Source: Lactobacillus colini (GTDB lineage Bacteria > Bacillota > Bacilli > Lactobacillales > Lactobacillaceae). Taken from it: a DNA stretch of 48,007 nucleotides. The notes under the pieces are model-generated. The model was given only the letters and a program-made list of their open reading frames with translations, was not told the DNA's origin and did not search any database. Below are positions 33,411 to 42,047 of the stretch, in pieces. The stretch lies in the NCBI RefSeq assembly GCF_017874575.1, contig NZ_JAGGLU010000015.1:1-48007 (forward strand), written 5' to 3'. The stretch's first letter is position 1. Every line of letters starts with the position of its first letter. The translations under genes were made by a program, and so were the position numbers.

Positions 33411-34853
33411 TTAAAGAATTGAGTGCATGTCCCATAATTTCCCAGTGTAGTTAATATTTTGATCAAATGAAATAGTTGTATTCGACTTACTAAAGAAGCG
33501 AAGTGTCATCACATGGCGACCGTTATTAATGAAAATTTCACATAATGAACCATCAATAAAGATATCTAGATCAAGATCTTGATTATCTCCTAAAGAAATT
33601 GTACGGGTTGCACCATAATCTGGATTGATAGCAGGGCCATGGCTGCGGTCAACAGTTAAGTGAGCATCAGAACTAGTATTAAAGTTCAAAATTAAGTCGC
33701 TTAAGTGAAGGCTCGAGCTTTGGCCTGCTGCAATTTTTAATTTTAGCTCATATTGACGCTTAGCATCAGAGCTAATTATCTTTTTATTAGTAATGCTTAC
33801 TTCATTATAGCGTAAGTTACGCATAGCTGGAACAGGATGCTGGTATAGTTGGCCATCTTTAATCTCTAATTGTTTAACTTGGCTATAGCAGTTAGCCCAG
33901 CCTTCTTGGTCTGTTGGCGGATAGGTAGAATCCGGCAATCCTACCCAGGAGATAGCGTAGGCTGTGCCGTCAGGAGCATTAAATGCTTGTGTGGCATAAA
34001 CATCAAAGCCATCGTCTAAGTTAATAGGAGCTAATTGTGCTGGTGAGAACTTAGCACTCGATAAGTCGATATCCTTACCAATTAAATACATATTAGGGTA
34101 GACATTATCATAATTAGTAATTGACTTATCTAATCCTTGAGGACAAAAGATTAATACAGGTTGTCCATTAATAAAGACTAAATTAGGGCATTCAATCATA
34201 TATCCCATTTCATTAGGAAGAGAAAGATAGCCATTTTCATGCCAATGAATTAAGTCAGTAGATTCATAGACATCAATCTGGCCAGTCTTAGTCTTTTTAT
34301 CTTGAGCACCTAAAATTACATAAAATTTATCATCATGTTCAAACAATTGTGGATCGCGGAAGTGCTCAGTTACATGATCTGGTGGCAGAATAGTTGCTTC
34401 ATCTTTTTTGGTAATATGATTATCCTGATCCATTTCAGCAATAATTTGATATGGAATTCTAGTCCAATCTGCATCGCGATGATTACCAGTGTACATTAAT
34501 AAGAGCTTACCGTCGTGTGCCATTGCTGAACCTGAATAAGCACCAGCGTTATCTTTATCCATATCAGGATTAATTGCCTGACCAAGGTAGTGCCAATGAA
34601 CTAAATCATCAGAAGCATAATGAGTCCATGACTTTAAGCCATGAACGGGGCCAAATGGATATGATTGGCAAAATAGGTGGTATTCACCATTGTAGTAAGA
34701 AAAGCCGTTCGGATCGTTCATTAATCCAGATAGGGGATGCATGTGGTAGTGCATTTGATACTTAGAAGTTGCTGCTTGTGCTTGTAATTGTAATAAGGTT
34801 GCAGCATCCCAGTCGCTATATTTTTTATATCTTTGTTCACGAGTCCATTCCAT
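33411..34853 (-). CDS. scrB: Sucrose-6-phosphate hydrolase, GH32
   Basis: The 480-aa protein cleaves sucrose-6-phosphate to glucose-6-phosphate and fructose in the cytoplasm. GH32 motifs are in order: nucleophile Asp47 in LMNDPNG, RDP (HFRDPQLFEHDDKF, transition-state Asp) and the acid/base Glu in MIECPNLVF. A C-terminal beta-sandwich (about 355-480) ends in LCEIFINNGRHVMTLR. It has no signal peptide. It is cotranscribed with scrR behind a sigma-A promoter with a perfect cre site downstream of it. The sucrose PTS is divergent. A second GH32 enzyme of different type is at 43782-45080. Confidence 0.94.
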   Translation of the reverse strand: MEWTREQRYKKYSDWDAATLLQLQAQAATSKYQMHYHMHPLSGLMNDPNGFSYYNGEYHLFCQSYPFGPVHGLKSWTHYASDDLVHWHYLGQAINPDMDKDNAGAYSGSAMAHDGKLLLMYTGNHRDADWTRIPYQIIAEMDQDNHITKKDEATILPPDHVTEHFRDPQLFEHDDKFYVILGAQDKKTKTGQIDVYESTDLIHWHENGYLSLPNEMGYMIECPNLVFINGQPVLIFCPQGLDKSITNYDNVYPNMYLIGKDIDLSSAKFSPAQLAPINLDDGFDVYATQAFNAPDGTAYAISWVGLPDSTYPPTDQEGWANCYSQVKQLEIKDGQLYQHPVPAMRNLRYNEVSITNKKIISSDAKRQYELKLKIAAGQSSSLHLSDLILNFNTSSDAHLTVDRSHGPAINPDYGATRTISLGDNQDLDLDIFIDGSLCEIFINNGRHVMTLRFFSKSNTTISFDQNINYTGKLWDMHSIL

Positions 34854-34876
34854 AATTAGTCATCCTTATCTTTAAA

Positions 34877-34891
34877 ATGTAAACGCATTCT
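34877..34891. promoter_or_regulatory. Perfect cre site in the scrBR leader
   Basis: ATGTAAACGCATTCT matches WTGNAANCGNWNNCW at every fixed position. It lies just downstream of the scrBR -10 box (34906-34901), starting about ten bases behind it, a road-block position. The same core resembles the AAACGC operators near scrA, so ScrR may also use it. Confidence 0.78.
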
Positions 34892-34900
34892 ATATAAAGA

Positions 34901-34929
34901 ATAGTAAGATAAATAGTTATATATGTCAA
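34901..34929 (-). promoter_or_regulatory. Promoter of scrBR
   Basis: On the minus strand TTGACA (34929-34924), 17 bp, TACTAT (34906-34901). This is a near-consensus sigma-A promoter. Confidence 0.8.
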
Positions 34930-35012
34930 TCGAATATCATATTGATAATTGCGATAAATAAATATTTTTGGTAGGTTAACTATATTTTTCTAAATAAAAT
35001 TATGATAAACGC

Positions 35013-35040
35013 TTGACACATTTTTAGAATGCGCTATCAT
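35013..35040 (+). promoter_or_regulatory. Promoter and operators of scrA
   Basis: TTGACA (35013-35018), 16 bp, TATCAT (35035-35040). Operator-like sequences overlap it: ATAAACGCTTGACA (35005-35018), AGAATGCGCTAT (35026-35037), which is complementary in type to the scrBR cre (TAAACGCATTCT), and AAAACGCTTACA (35061-35072) downstream. These are likely ScrR and/or CcpA sites. Confidence 0.7.
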
Positions 35041-35093
35041 AGTAAATGTAATTAAAGTATAAAACGCTTACAACTTACAGGGAGGAAAATACT

Positions 35094-37037
35094 ATGGATC
35101 ACAAAAAAGTTGCCGAAGTTGTGATCAAGGCTGTTGGTCGCGATAATCTTGTAGCAGCAGCACACTGTGCAACGCGTTTACGGCTAGTTTTAAAAGATGA
35201 CAGTAAGGTTGACTTGAAGATGCTGGATAATGATCCAGATATTAAGGGTACTTTTAAGACTAATGGTCAGTTCCAGGTTATTATCGGGCCTGGGGATGTT
35301 AACAATGTTTATGATGAGTTTATCAAGTTAACAGGGCTTTCAGAATTATCCACTGAGGACTTGAAGAAGGTGTCACAAAAGAACCAGAAGTTTAATCCGG
35401 TGATGGCCTTTATCAAGCTCTTATCTGATATCTTTGTACCAATTATCCCAGCTTTAGTTGCTGGTGGTTTATTAATGGCTTTGAACAACTTCTTGACTCA
35501 GCCAGGATTATTCGGTTCTAAGTCAGTAGTTCAAATGGCTCCTAATATTGCCGGATTGTCTGAGATGATCCAATTAATGTCAGCTGCACCATTTATCTTT
35601 ATGCCAATCTTAGTTGGTATTTCAGCAGCTAAGCGGTTTGGTGCTAACCAATTCTTGGGTGCATCTATCGGTATGATCATGACCACTCCTAACTTAGGTG
35701 GTGCAGGCAAGTTCTGGGATATTTTTGGGATGCATGTTTCTCAAACTAATTACCAATACCAAGTTATCCCAGTTTTGGTAGCTGTATGGTTACTTGCCTT
35801 CTTAGAAAAGAGATTCCACAAGTGGCTACCATCAGCCGTTGACTTTACTTTTACACCACTTCTTTCAGTGATGATTACTGGTTTCTTGACTTTCGTAATT
35901 ATTGGACCAGTCTTTAAGGGTGTATCTGATGCAATTACTAATGCAATCGTATGGCTTTACAATACTACTGGCGCATTTGGTATGGGTGTCTTTGGATTAA
36001 CATACTCAGCTATCGTTACTACTGGGCTGCACCAAAGTTTTCCAGCAGTTGAAACTCAATTATTGGCACAATTCGCTCAAGGCAAGGGCGCAGGTGACTT
36101 TATCTTCGTTGTTGCATGTATGGCTAACGTTGCTCAAGGTGCCGCAACTTTTGCAGTATACTTCTTAACTAAGAACAAGAAGGTTAAGGGCTTGGCTTCA
36201 TCATCCGGTGTTTCAGCATTGCTTGGTATTACTGAGCCAGCCTTGTTCGGTGTTAACTTGAAGTACAAGTTCCCATTCTTTAGTGCTTTAATCGGTTCTG
36301 GTATTGCTGCAGCCTTTGCAGGATTGATGCATGTAACTGCTGCTGCATTGGGTTCAGCTGGCTTCTTAGGCTTCTTATCAATCGTACCAAAGACTATCCC
36401 AATGTGGGTAGTTGCAGTTGCAATTAGCTTTGTAGCTTCATTTGTAATTACTTTCATTTATGGTAAAGGTCACCTTAAGGAAGATGTTGCTGTTGAAACA
36501 GCTACTGTTAAGTCTGCCGGTGATGAAGTAGAGCAAGAAGAAAAGGCTCAAGCAATCATTAAGGCAGAAGATGAATTGCATGATGAAGTAATTGCTGCCC
36601 CTGTAACCGGTAAAACAGAAAGCTTAACTAAGGTTAATGACCCAGTCTTCTCAACCAAGGCGATGGGTAATGGTGCTGCTATCATACCTAGTGATGGCAC
36701 TATCTACTCACCAGTAACTGGTGAAATAACTGTTGCTTATGAAACTAAACATGCTTATGGGATTAAATCTGATAATGGTGCTGAAGTTTTAATTCATATT
36801 GGTATTGATACTGTTAACTTAAAAGGCGAAGGATTCAGCACTGATGTCAAGCAAGGTCAACATGTTGAAAAAGGCGATAAGCTTGGAACTGTTGACTTAG
36901 ATGTTGTAACTAAGGCAGGGTATGACCCAACTGTTATGACAATTATTACTAATACCGCCAACTATGCAAATGTTGAGCGGATTGATGGCGAAGATAAGAA
37001 GCACGGCGATGACTTAATTGCTGTAACTAAACGTTAA
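35094..37037 (+). CDS. scrA: Sucrose PTS EIIBCA component
   Basis: The 647-aa protein imports and phosphorylates sucrose. IIB (about 1-90) carries Cys25 in [14 protein letters not shown] (about 105-460) has ten or so membrane helices with [21 protein letters not shown]; an acidic linker (about 465-505) leads to IIA (about 510-647) with the two histidines in [21 protein letters not shown]. It is a single-gene unit, divergent from scrBR. Ribosome binding site AGGGAGG. Codon use looks more biased than in neighbouring accessory genes, suggesting high expression. Sucrose specificity is inferred from scrBR. Confidence 0.93.
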   Translation: MDHKKVAEVVIKAVGRDNLVAAAHCATRLRLVLKDDSKVDLKMLDNDPDIKGTFKTNGQFQVIIGPGDVNNVYDEFIKLTGLSELSTEDLKKVSQKNQKFNPVMAFIKLLSDIFVPIIPALVAGGLLMALNNFLTQPGLFGSKSVVQMAPNIAGLSEMIQLMSAAPFIFMPILVGISAAKRFGANQFLGASIGMIMTTPNLGGAGKFWDIFGMHVSQTNYQYQVIPVLVAVWLLAFLEKRFHKWLPSAVDFTFTPLLSVMITGFLTFVIIGPVFKGVSDAITNAIVWLYNTTGAFGMGVFGLTYSAIVTTGLHQSFPAVETQLLAQFAQGKGAGDFIFVVACMANVAQGAATFAVYFLTKNKKVKGLASSSGVSALLGITEPALFGVNLKYKFPFFSALIGSGIAAAFAGLMHVTAAALGSAGFLGFLSIVPKTIPMWVVAVAISFVASFVITFIYGKGHLKEDVAVETATVKSAGDEVEQEEKAQAIIKAEDELHDEVIAAPVTGKTESLTKVNDPVFSTKAMGNGAAIIPSDGTIYSPVTGEITVAYETKHAYGIKSDNGAEVLIHIGIDTVNLKGEGFSTDVKQGQHVEKGDKLGTVDLDVVTKAGYDPTVMTIITNTANYANVERIDGEDKKHGDDLIAVTKR

Positions 37038-37088
37038 TTATCTTTTTCCTACACTTAATACTTTATATTTCCCCTTTTACTAAGAAAG

Positions 37089-37123
37089 TACCTGCAGCCG
37101 CTTGGGTTGTGGGTATTTTTTTG
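37089..37123 (+). terminator. Terminator behind scrA; left copy of a repeated terminator
   Basis: TACCTGCAGCC and GGTTGTGGGTA pair and run into TTTTTTT. The segment 37096-37123 recurs at 38212-38239 with two mismatches in 28, so the interval between them is bracketed by a duplicated terminator. Confidence 0.85.
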
Positions 37124-37305
37124 TATAAAAAAGTCGTATTAAAAATGTTAATGTGTAATACCATTTAGCTTAGAATATTTTATAATGTCGAAAATAATTA
37201 TAAAAATAAAAAATAAAAATTATTAAAAAAATATTTATATAATTAATTATATTATGTATAATAAATATAAATATAATTATAAAAAAAGAAAGGAAGCGGT
37301 TGAAT

Positions 37306-37827
37306 ATGTTTACTATGAGTTTGGAGAAAAAACGGTGTTTTAGTTTATTGATGGTATTTACCATTTTTTTAGAATTGCTTATAGCTGTGGTTACACCTGC
37401 AAGGGTAAATGCTAGTGTTCAAGAAGATAAAGAAATTGAGCTTGTTGCGAATGAACTTGAAGCTATGTTTTCTAATGGTGTTACAGAGAATAATCTTAAG
37501 AACTATGTTAATGAAAATTATGACAGTAGGGATATTTCGACTGCTGAAAAGGAATTAAATACTAGTCTAAAGAAAACAAATTACAATTATCTTTTGAGAT
37601 CAAAATTCAGTTGGAATAAGTTTGGAAATTGCATGGTTAATGAGATTAAAGATGAATTTTTTGCAATGATTAATGTTGCTACAATTGTTAAGTATGCTAA
37701 AAAGAAATCTTGGAAGAAGTTAGCTGGGGTAGTTTTAAAATTTGCTAAAGCAAATGGATTAAAGACGAACGTAGCAATAATAGCTGGTCAATTAGCTGTT
37801 TGGGCTATTAAGTGTGGTATTGGATAA
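37306..37827 (+). CDS. Secreted cationic protein of unknown function, bacteriocin-like
   Basis: The 173-aa protein has a signal peptide (Lys/Arg at 7-9, hydrophobic core, cleavage near VNA-S at about 36). The next part is acidic and helical (EDKEIELVANELEAMF). The C-terminal third is basic and then hydrophobic: KKKSWKKLAGVVLKFAKANG, followed by VAIIAGQLAVWAIKCGIG. Such a membrane-active tail recalls class II bacteriocins, but I recognise no family. AAAAGGAAG (37288-37296) lies nine bases before ATG 37306; a TTG at 37300 is too close. It is one base before a 56-aa membrane protein gene, which could be an immunity protein. The pair lies between two copies of a terminator. The 37124-37305 region is almost pure A/T, with TATAAT near 37180. 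Confidence 0.5.
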   Translation: MFTMSLEKKRCFSLLMVFTIFLELLIAVVTPARVNASVQEDKEIELVANELEAMFSNGVTENNLKNYVNENYDSRDISTAEKELNTSLKKTNYNYLLRSKFSWNKFGNCMVNEIKDEFFAMINVATIVKYAKKKSWKKLAGVVLKFAKANGLKTNVAIIAGQLAVWAIKCGIG

Positions 37828-37828
37828 C

Positions 37829-37999
37829 ATGATTAAATACATTATAGACTGGCTAATTACGTATGCTGTTTTCTTTGTGGAAGAATGGGTGTATAGAGGA
37901 AAACCTTCATTCTTAGTGCCACTTTTGATTACAATAGTTCTTGCATTTATAAGCTATCTTCTTTTAGAACCCAAAAAAACAAAAGCAAAAAGACATTAA
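37829..37999 (+). CDS. 56-aa membrane protein, candidate immunity partner
   Basis: The product has two hydrophobic segments (about 3-20 and 29-47), a charged turn between them (EEWVYRGKPS) and a strongly basic end (KKTKAKRH). The start ATG 37829 is one base behind the stop codon of the secreted protein, so translation is coupled; there is no independent ribosome binding site. Size, topology and position are those of small immunity proteins, but no homologue is recognised. A phage-holin-like or unrelated membrane protein cannot be excluded. Confidence 0.48.
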   Translation: MIKYIIDWLITYAVFFVEEWVYRGKPSFLVPLLITIVLAFISYLLLEPKKTKAKRH

Positions 38000-38211
38000 T
38001 AGTATTGAATGAAAAATCGTGAACTTTAGTTTATGTATCAAGAACAGTATCTAGTTTAGTAGTAAAAGTCTTAAGATAAACATAAAACCCAGATAGCAAA
38101 CTAAAGAATAGTAGAAAAAACTTCTAAGAAAGTTAAAATCAGACCGAGTTCAAAATTTAAATTGAATAATAGCTAAAAATATAGATTTTAACTATTTCTT
38201 TTAATACCCAC
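38000..38211 (+). other. Non-coding interval with one inverted repeat
   Basis: No credible gene is visible. CTTTAGTTT (38024-38032) and AAACTAAAG (38098-38106) could form a 65-base-loop stem, and inner TTTATGTAT/ATAAACATA pairs partly extend it. It may be an untranslated RNA tail of the upstream gene pair; there is no further evidence. Confidence 0.35.
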
Positions 38212-38239
38212 AGTCGCTTAGGTTGTGGGTATTTTTTTG
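38206..38239 (+). terminator. Terminator, right copy of the repeated terminator
   Basis: ATACCCACAGTC and GGTTGTGGGTAT form a stem before seven T. Identical to the scrA terminator at 26 of 28 positions (38212-38239). Confidence 0.82.
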
Positions 38240-38241
38240 CA

Positions 38242-38335
38242 TATAATTATAATTAATTATAACCTTTTGCAAAAATATATTATAATTATAATTAACTATA
38301 ATAAAATAGATAAAATTAAATATAGTTATAATTAT
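38242..38335 (+). promoter_or_regulatory. Three AT-only dyads before the second DUF4143 gene
   Basis: TTATAATTAATTATAA (38247-38262) is a perfect 16-bp palindrome. TTATAATTAACTATAA (38286-38301) repeats it with one change, 39 bp away. TATAGTTATAATTATG (38321-38336) is a third, degenerate copy touching the ribosome binding site. The arrangement parallels the three dyads before the DUF4143 gene at 27331. AT-richness makes chance palindromes more likely. Confidence 0.52.
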
Positions 38336-38346
38336 GAGGGAAATCA

Positions 38347-39531
38347 ATGATATTAAGACCCACTTATTTAGAAAAACTTGACCAATTGCGTGACAAACAG
38401 ATAATTAAAGTTTTAACTGGTGTACGTCGTTCTGGAAAGTCAACTCTTCTAGAACTTTATCAAAACAAATTATTAAAAGAGGGCGTTCAACCAGAACAAA
38501 TTCAGGTATTTAATTTTGAAGACTGGGGATTAACTGACTTGACTGATTATCAGAAGCTTTATGAATATATCAATGAACGTCTTGTTCATAATAAGATGAA
38601 CTATATATTTATTGATGAAATTCAGAATGTGTCACACTTCGAGAAGGCTGTAGATAGCTTATTTATCAAAAAGAATGTAGATTTATACATTACAGGATCA
38701 AATGCATTCATGTTATCAGGCGAATTGGTTACCTTACTTTCGGGTAGATATATTGAGATACCAGTCTATCCTTTTTCATTTAAAGAGTTTATTGAAACAG
38801 AGAAAAATTTATCTAAATCAGAAGCATTAGCACATTATTTAGATAGGGGAGGTTTTCCCTTTGCGACAGAGTTGAAGGATAATAATACTTATTTGTCTTA
38901 TGTACAAGGAATTATAAATACGGTCTTGATTAAGGATATTTTGAGTAGGATGCAGCGGGGAAATGCTACATTATTAGAAGCTATTGCGGCTTTTTTGACA
39001 GATGCTAGTGGTAGTTTGATAAATACAAATAAAATTACTAATACCTTAATGTCTAATAAGTTAAAGACTACAAATATGACTGTAATTTCATATCTAGAAA
39101 AGCTAGTCAACTCATATTTATTCTACCAATGCAGTCGCTATGATATTGCCGGCAAAAAATATCTTCAAGTTAATAATAAGTATTATCCAGTTGATCCTGC
39201 CTTAAGGAGAGCATTATTAGGGCAAAAAAGGCCCAATATGGGTAGTCGTCTAGAAGGTATTGTTTATTTAGAATTGAAGCGTCGTGGTTATGAGGTTTAT
39301 GTTGGAAGGTTAGGCAACAAAGAAATAGACTTTGTAGCAGTTAAAGATGGCGTGCGTGAATATTATCAGGTAAGTTTGAGCTTACAAGATGAAAAAACTT
39401 ATCAGCGTGAAATTACGCCATTTTTAGCAATTAAAGATAATTATCGTAAAATTCTATTAACTCAAGATCCAGGTAACTATAATGACAATGGCATTGAACA
39501 AAAGAATGTGATTGATTGGTTATTGGATTGA
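38347..39531 (+). CDS. AAA ATPase with DUF4143 domain (second, divergent copy)
   Basis: The 394-aa protein has Walker A LTGVRRSGKSTLL (about 22-34), Walker B YIFIDEIQNVSHFEKAV and the sensor segment LYITGSNAFMLSGEL, followed by a DUF4143 domain (about 190-394) with GSRLEGIVYLELKRRGYEVYVGRLGNKEIDFVA and YYQVSLSL. The EIDF...YYQVS strands recall a PD-(D/E)XK fold with the usual lysine replaced. It is a distant relative of the 27331 protein (shared motifs, few longer identities). The start follows GAGGG. It lies between the islet and msmR, with no functional link to sugar genes seen. Confidence 0.87.
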   Translation: MILRPTYLEKLDQLRDKQIIKVLTGVRRSGKSTLLELYQNKLLKEGVQPEQIQVFNFEDWGLTDLTDYQKLYEYINERLVHNKMNYIFIDEIQNVSHFEKAVDSLFIKKNVDLYITGSNAFMLSGELVTLLSGRYIEIPVYPFSFKEFIETEKNLSKSEALAHYLDRGGFPFATELKDNNTYLSYVQGIINTVLIKDILSRMQRGNATLLEAIAAFLTDASGSLINTNKITNTLMSNKLKTTNMTVISYLEKLVNSYLFYQCSRYDIAGKKYLQVNNKYYPVDPALRRALLGQKRPNMGSRLEGIVYLELKRRGYEVYVGRLGNKEIDFVAVKDGVREYYQVSLSLQDEKTYQREITPFLAIKDNYRKILLTQDPGNYNDNGIEQKNVIDWLLD

Positions 39532-39556
39532 TAGGCAATAAGAATAAAATTATATA

Positions 39557-39570
39557 GTTTCACGTGAAAC
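39557..39570. promoter_or_regulatory. Palindromic operator before msmR
   Basis: GTTTCACGTGAAAC is a perfect 14-bp palindrome about 58 bp before the msmR start codon. The half-site GAAAC is the same as in the operators before msmE (TTGAAACGTTTCAA), so autoregulation by MsmR is likely. Confidence 0.65.
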
Positions 39571-39627
39571 AAAAGCATTAATCCCATGCTAAAATTACTT
39601 ATGAATTATCTCAAGGAGGAATAGATT

Positions 39628-40605
39628 ATGGCAACAATGAAAGACGTCGCTAAGCTTGCTGGGGTAAGTTTAGGAACGGTGTCTAGGGTAATAAATAAAG
39701 CTTCCGGAATTAAACCGAGTACCTTGGCTAAAGTTGAACAAGCAATTAGAGAATTGAATTACATTCCAGATGAATATGCAAGAGGATTAAAAACACAATC
39801 TTCAAAAACAGTAGCATTAATTATTCCAACAATCTGGCATCCTTTTTTCTCAGAATTTGCATATTTTGTTGAAAAAAGTTTAGATAGTCTTGGATATAAG
39901 ATGTTACTTTGTAATTCAGATGGTAATTCTGAAGAAGAACATAAATATATAAAAATGGTAAAGCAAAATAAAATTGATGCGATTATAGCAATCACTTATA
40001 GTGATATAGATCAGTATATTTACTCGGGTATTCCATTTGTTAGTTTGGACAGATACTTTAAGCAAAAGATTTCTTATGTTGAATCAGATAATTATCAAGG
40101 TGGTCAAATAGCAGCACAAGAACTTTTAAAGCATGGTGCTAAGCAATTGGCTTATATTGGTAGTCATAGTAAGTATCCTAATGACACAATGCGTAGAAAA
40201 AAGGGCTTTGATGATTATTTAAAAGAGAAAAATATAGAATTTTTTGATATTTATTTACAAGAACCCGTTAAAGATTTTGAGCCATCTATAAAAGAGTTAC
40301 TAGCTGCACATCCTAATATTGATGGGATTTTTTGTCATAATGATGATCGATTATTAAATGTCAAACATATTTTAGAAAAATTAGGGTACAGAATTCCAGA
40401 TGACATACAATTAATTGGCTTTGATGGAGTATCTAGTTCAAAGGACTGGCCTATTGAAATTTCTACAATTAGGCAACCGGTTCCTAAATTGGCTGAGGGA
40501 GCGGTTAGCTTAGTTATGAAAAAAATTAAGAATCCAAATATTAAGAATGAGATTTATAAATACCCTGTAACTTTTAGGGAAGGAAATACTACAAAAAACT
40601 ATTGA
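39628..40605 (+). CDS. msmR: LacI-family regulator of the fructo-oligosaccharide operon
   Basis: The 325-aa protein has a LacI helix-turn-helix (ATMKDVAKLAGVSLGTVSRVINKASGIKPSTLAKV, about 1-36) and hinge (YIPDEYARGLKTQSSKTVALIIP), followed by a sugar-binding domain. It is placed directly upstream of msmE, as in the L. acidophilus fructo-oligosaccharide operon, where MsmR represses. Ribosome binding site AAGGAGG. The msmE promoter TTGACA overlaps its stop codon. GAAAC-type palindromes before msmR and msmE are its probable operators. Confidence 0.9.
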   Translation: MATMKDVAKLAGVSLGTVSRVINKASGIKPSTLAKVEQAIRELNYIPDEYARGLKTQSSKTVALIIPTIWHPFFSEFAYFVEKSLDSLGYKMLLCNSDGNSEEEHKYIKMVKQNKIDAIIAITYSDIDQYIYSGIPFVSLDRYFKQKISYVESDNYQGGQIAAQELLKHGAKQLAYIGSHSKYPNDTMRRKKGFDDYLKEKNIEFFDIYLQEPVKDFEPSIKELLAAHPNIDGIFCHNDDRLLNVKHILEKLGYRIPDDIQLIGFDGVSSSKDWPIEISTIRQPVPKLAEGAVSLVMKKIKNPNIKNEIYKYPVTFREGNTTKNY

Positions 40606-40630
40606 CAAATAATGAAAGCGATTTTATTAT
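40602..40630 (+). promoter_or_regulatory. Promoter of the msm operon with an internal cre-like site
   Basis: TTGACA (40602-40607), 17 bp, TATTAT (40625-40630). The spacer holds ATGAAAGCGATTTTA (40612-40626), one mismatch from the cre consensus, so CcpA could block polymerase directly. Confidence 0.82.
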
Positions 40631-40641
40631 ATAGATGTAAA

Positions 40642-40720
40642 TTGAAACGTTTCAAAAATATTTTTTTGAAATTAGTTATGTGAAACGTTTTTATTTTTAA
40701 ACAAAATTGAAACGTTTCAA
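40642..40720 (+). promoter_or_regulatory. Three MsmR-type operators before msmE
   Basis: TTGAAACGTTTCAA occurs twice as a perfect palindrome (40642-40655 and 40707-40720), with a one-sided copy TGTGAAACGTTTTT between them (40679-40692). Centres are 38 and 27 bp apart. All lie downstream of the promoter; the last touches the msmE ribosome binding site (AAGGAG). The core also fits cre-type sites. Confidence 0.78.
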
Positions 40721-40735
40721 AAAAGGAGAAAGTTT

Positions 40736-42022
40736 ATGAAAAAGTGGAAATTGGGATTAGCTATGCTTGCATCTGTTTCAGCTTTTGCACTTGCAGGTTG
40801 CGGTAACAAACAAAGTAGTAATAATGACAAGAACATAACGATGTGGGTTCATATCTCTGACGAAGATCCAGAGGGTAAGGCCTTAGCACAGAATATCAAA
40901 GAATTTAACAAAGAAAATAAAGAAGGATATAAGGCTAAAGTACAATATATTCCTCGTTCTGGTTCAGGTGGTGGTTATGAAGATAAGGTTAATGCAGCAC
41001 TAAATTCAGGGAGTTTACCAGATGTGTTAACTCTTGACGGACCAAATACAGCTGCATACGCCAATTCTAAGATTATTCAACCAATTGGAAAATATATTTC
41101 TGATAAAGATGATTTTCTTAAAACTATCATTGACCAAGGAACATACAAAGATAAGTTATATGCCATTGGATATTCAGAATCAAGCGTAGGATTCTATTAC
41201 AACAAGAAAATGTTCAAAGAAGCAGGAATTAAAGATTCTGAATTGCCAACTCTTGAAAAGCCATGGACTTGGGATCAATTTATAAATATTTGTAAAAAGC
41301 TGAAAGATCATTTTCATGAACCAGCAATTAATATGAATTTGAATGACCACTCAGAAATGGCCTTATATTCATTAGCACCACTTGTATGGTCAGCCGGCGG
41401 TAGTATAACTAACCCCGCAGGAACTAAGGCCGAAGGTTATTTCAATTCTAAGCAAACTACTTCAGCTTTCCAATTTATTCAAAACATGGTTAAAGATGGA
41501 TACACTACTATTTCACCAAAAGATAAGGGATTTGAAACCGGTAAATATGCAATGACTATGACTGGTACATGGGAAGTTCAAACTTTAGATAATCAATATA
41601 AGAATCTAAAATGGGGTGTTCTTCCTTATCCAGTATCACCAAAGACTAAGAAAGAAGTATCACCGACAGGCTCATGGCAATACGCAATGACTTCTGCTGC
41701 AAAGAATAAGAAAGCAGCTGGTGCTTTAATTAACTTCTTAGTAAGCAAGAAAGCAATGTATAGAAGTGATATGGCTAATACAGTTTTACCAGCTCGTAAG
41801 AGTGTATCCAAGATGATGGAACCTAAGGTTAACTCAGCTATGAAATTCTTCATAAAGCAAAACCAAACCACAGGTCATGCACGTCCAGTTTTAGTTAACT
41901 ATCCACAAGTTACTAGAACCTTTGCTGAAACTGTTCAAAATGTAACTTTATATAAGAAAAATCCTGATGTTCAAAAGGTTATGAATCAACAAGCTCAAGT
42001 TATTCAAAAATACTTAAAATAA
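40736..42022 (+). CDS. msmE: Sugar ABC transporter substrate-binding lipoprotein
   Basis: The 428-aa protein has a lipoprotein signal peptide with lipobox ALAGC and lipidated Cys22, then a family 1 extracellular solute-binding domain (ITMWVHISDEDPEG, SGSLPDVLTLDGPNTAAYANS, YAIGYSESSVGFYYNKKMFKEAG). It captures fructo-oligosaccharides for MsmFG, by analogy with the L. acidophilus operon of the same order. It is exported and anchored to the membrane. The ribosome binding site follows a MsmR-type operator. Strongly biased codon use hints at high expression. Confidence 0.93.
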   Translation: MKKWKLGLAMLASVSAFALAGCGNKQSSNNDKNITMWVHISDEDPEGKALAQNIKEFNKENKEGYKAKVQYIPRSGSGGGYEDKVNAALNSGSLPDVLTLDGPNTAAYANSKIIQPIGKYISDKDDFLKTIIDQGTYKDKLYAIGYSESSVGFYYNKKMFKEAGIKDSELPTLEKPWTWDQFINICKKLKDHFHEPAINMNLNDHSEMALYSLAPLVWSAGGSITNPAGTKAEGYFNSKQTTSAFQFIQNMVKDGYTTISPKDKGFETGKYAMTMTGTWEVQTLDNQYKNLKWGVLPYPVSPKTKKEVSPTGSWQYAMTSAAKNKKAAGALINFLVSKKAMYRSDMANTVLPARKSVSKMMEPKVNSAMKFFIKQNQTTGHARPVLVNYPQVTRTFAETVQNVTLYKKNPDVQKVMNQQAQVIQKYLK

Positions 42023-42047
42023 TTAGGAATTTAAAGGGAGCATTCAT

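Noticed and set aside
36134..36457. 107-codon frame opposite scrA and many other antisense frames
   Set aside because: They lie opposite strongly coding genes, lack ribosome binding sites and show biased composition of complementary codons.
37160..37300. AT-repeat tract as an origin or CRISPR-like leader
   Set aside because: No iterons, DnaA boxes or spaced repeats are seen; it is simple A/T-rich promoter DNA. No CRISPR array was found anywhere in the window.
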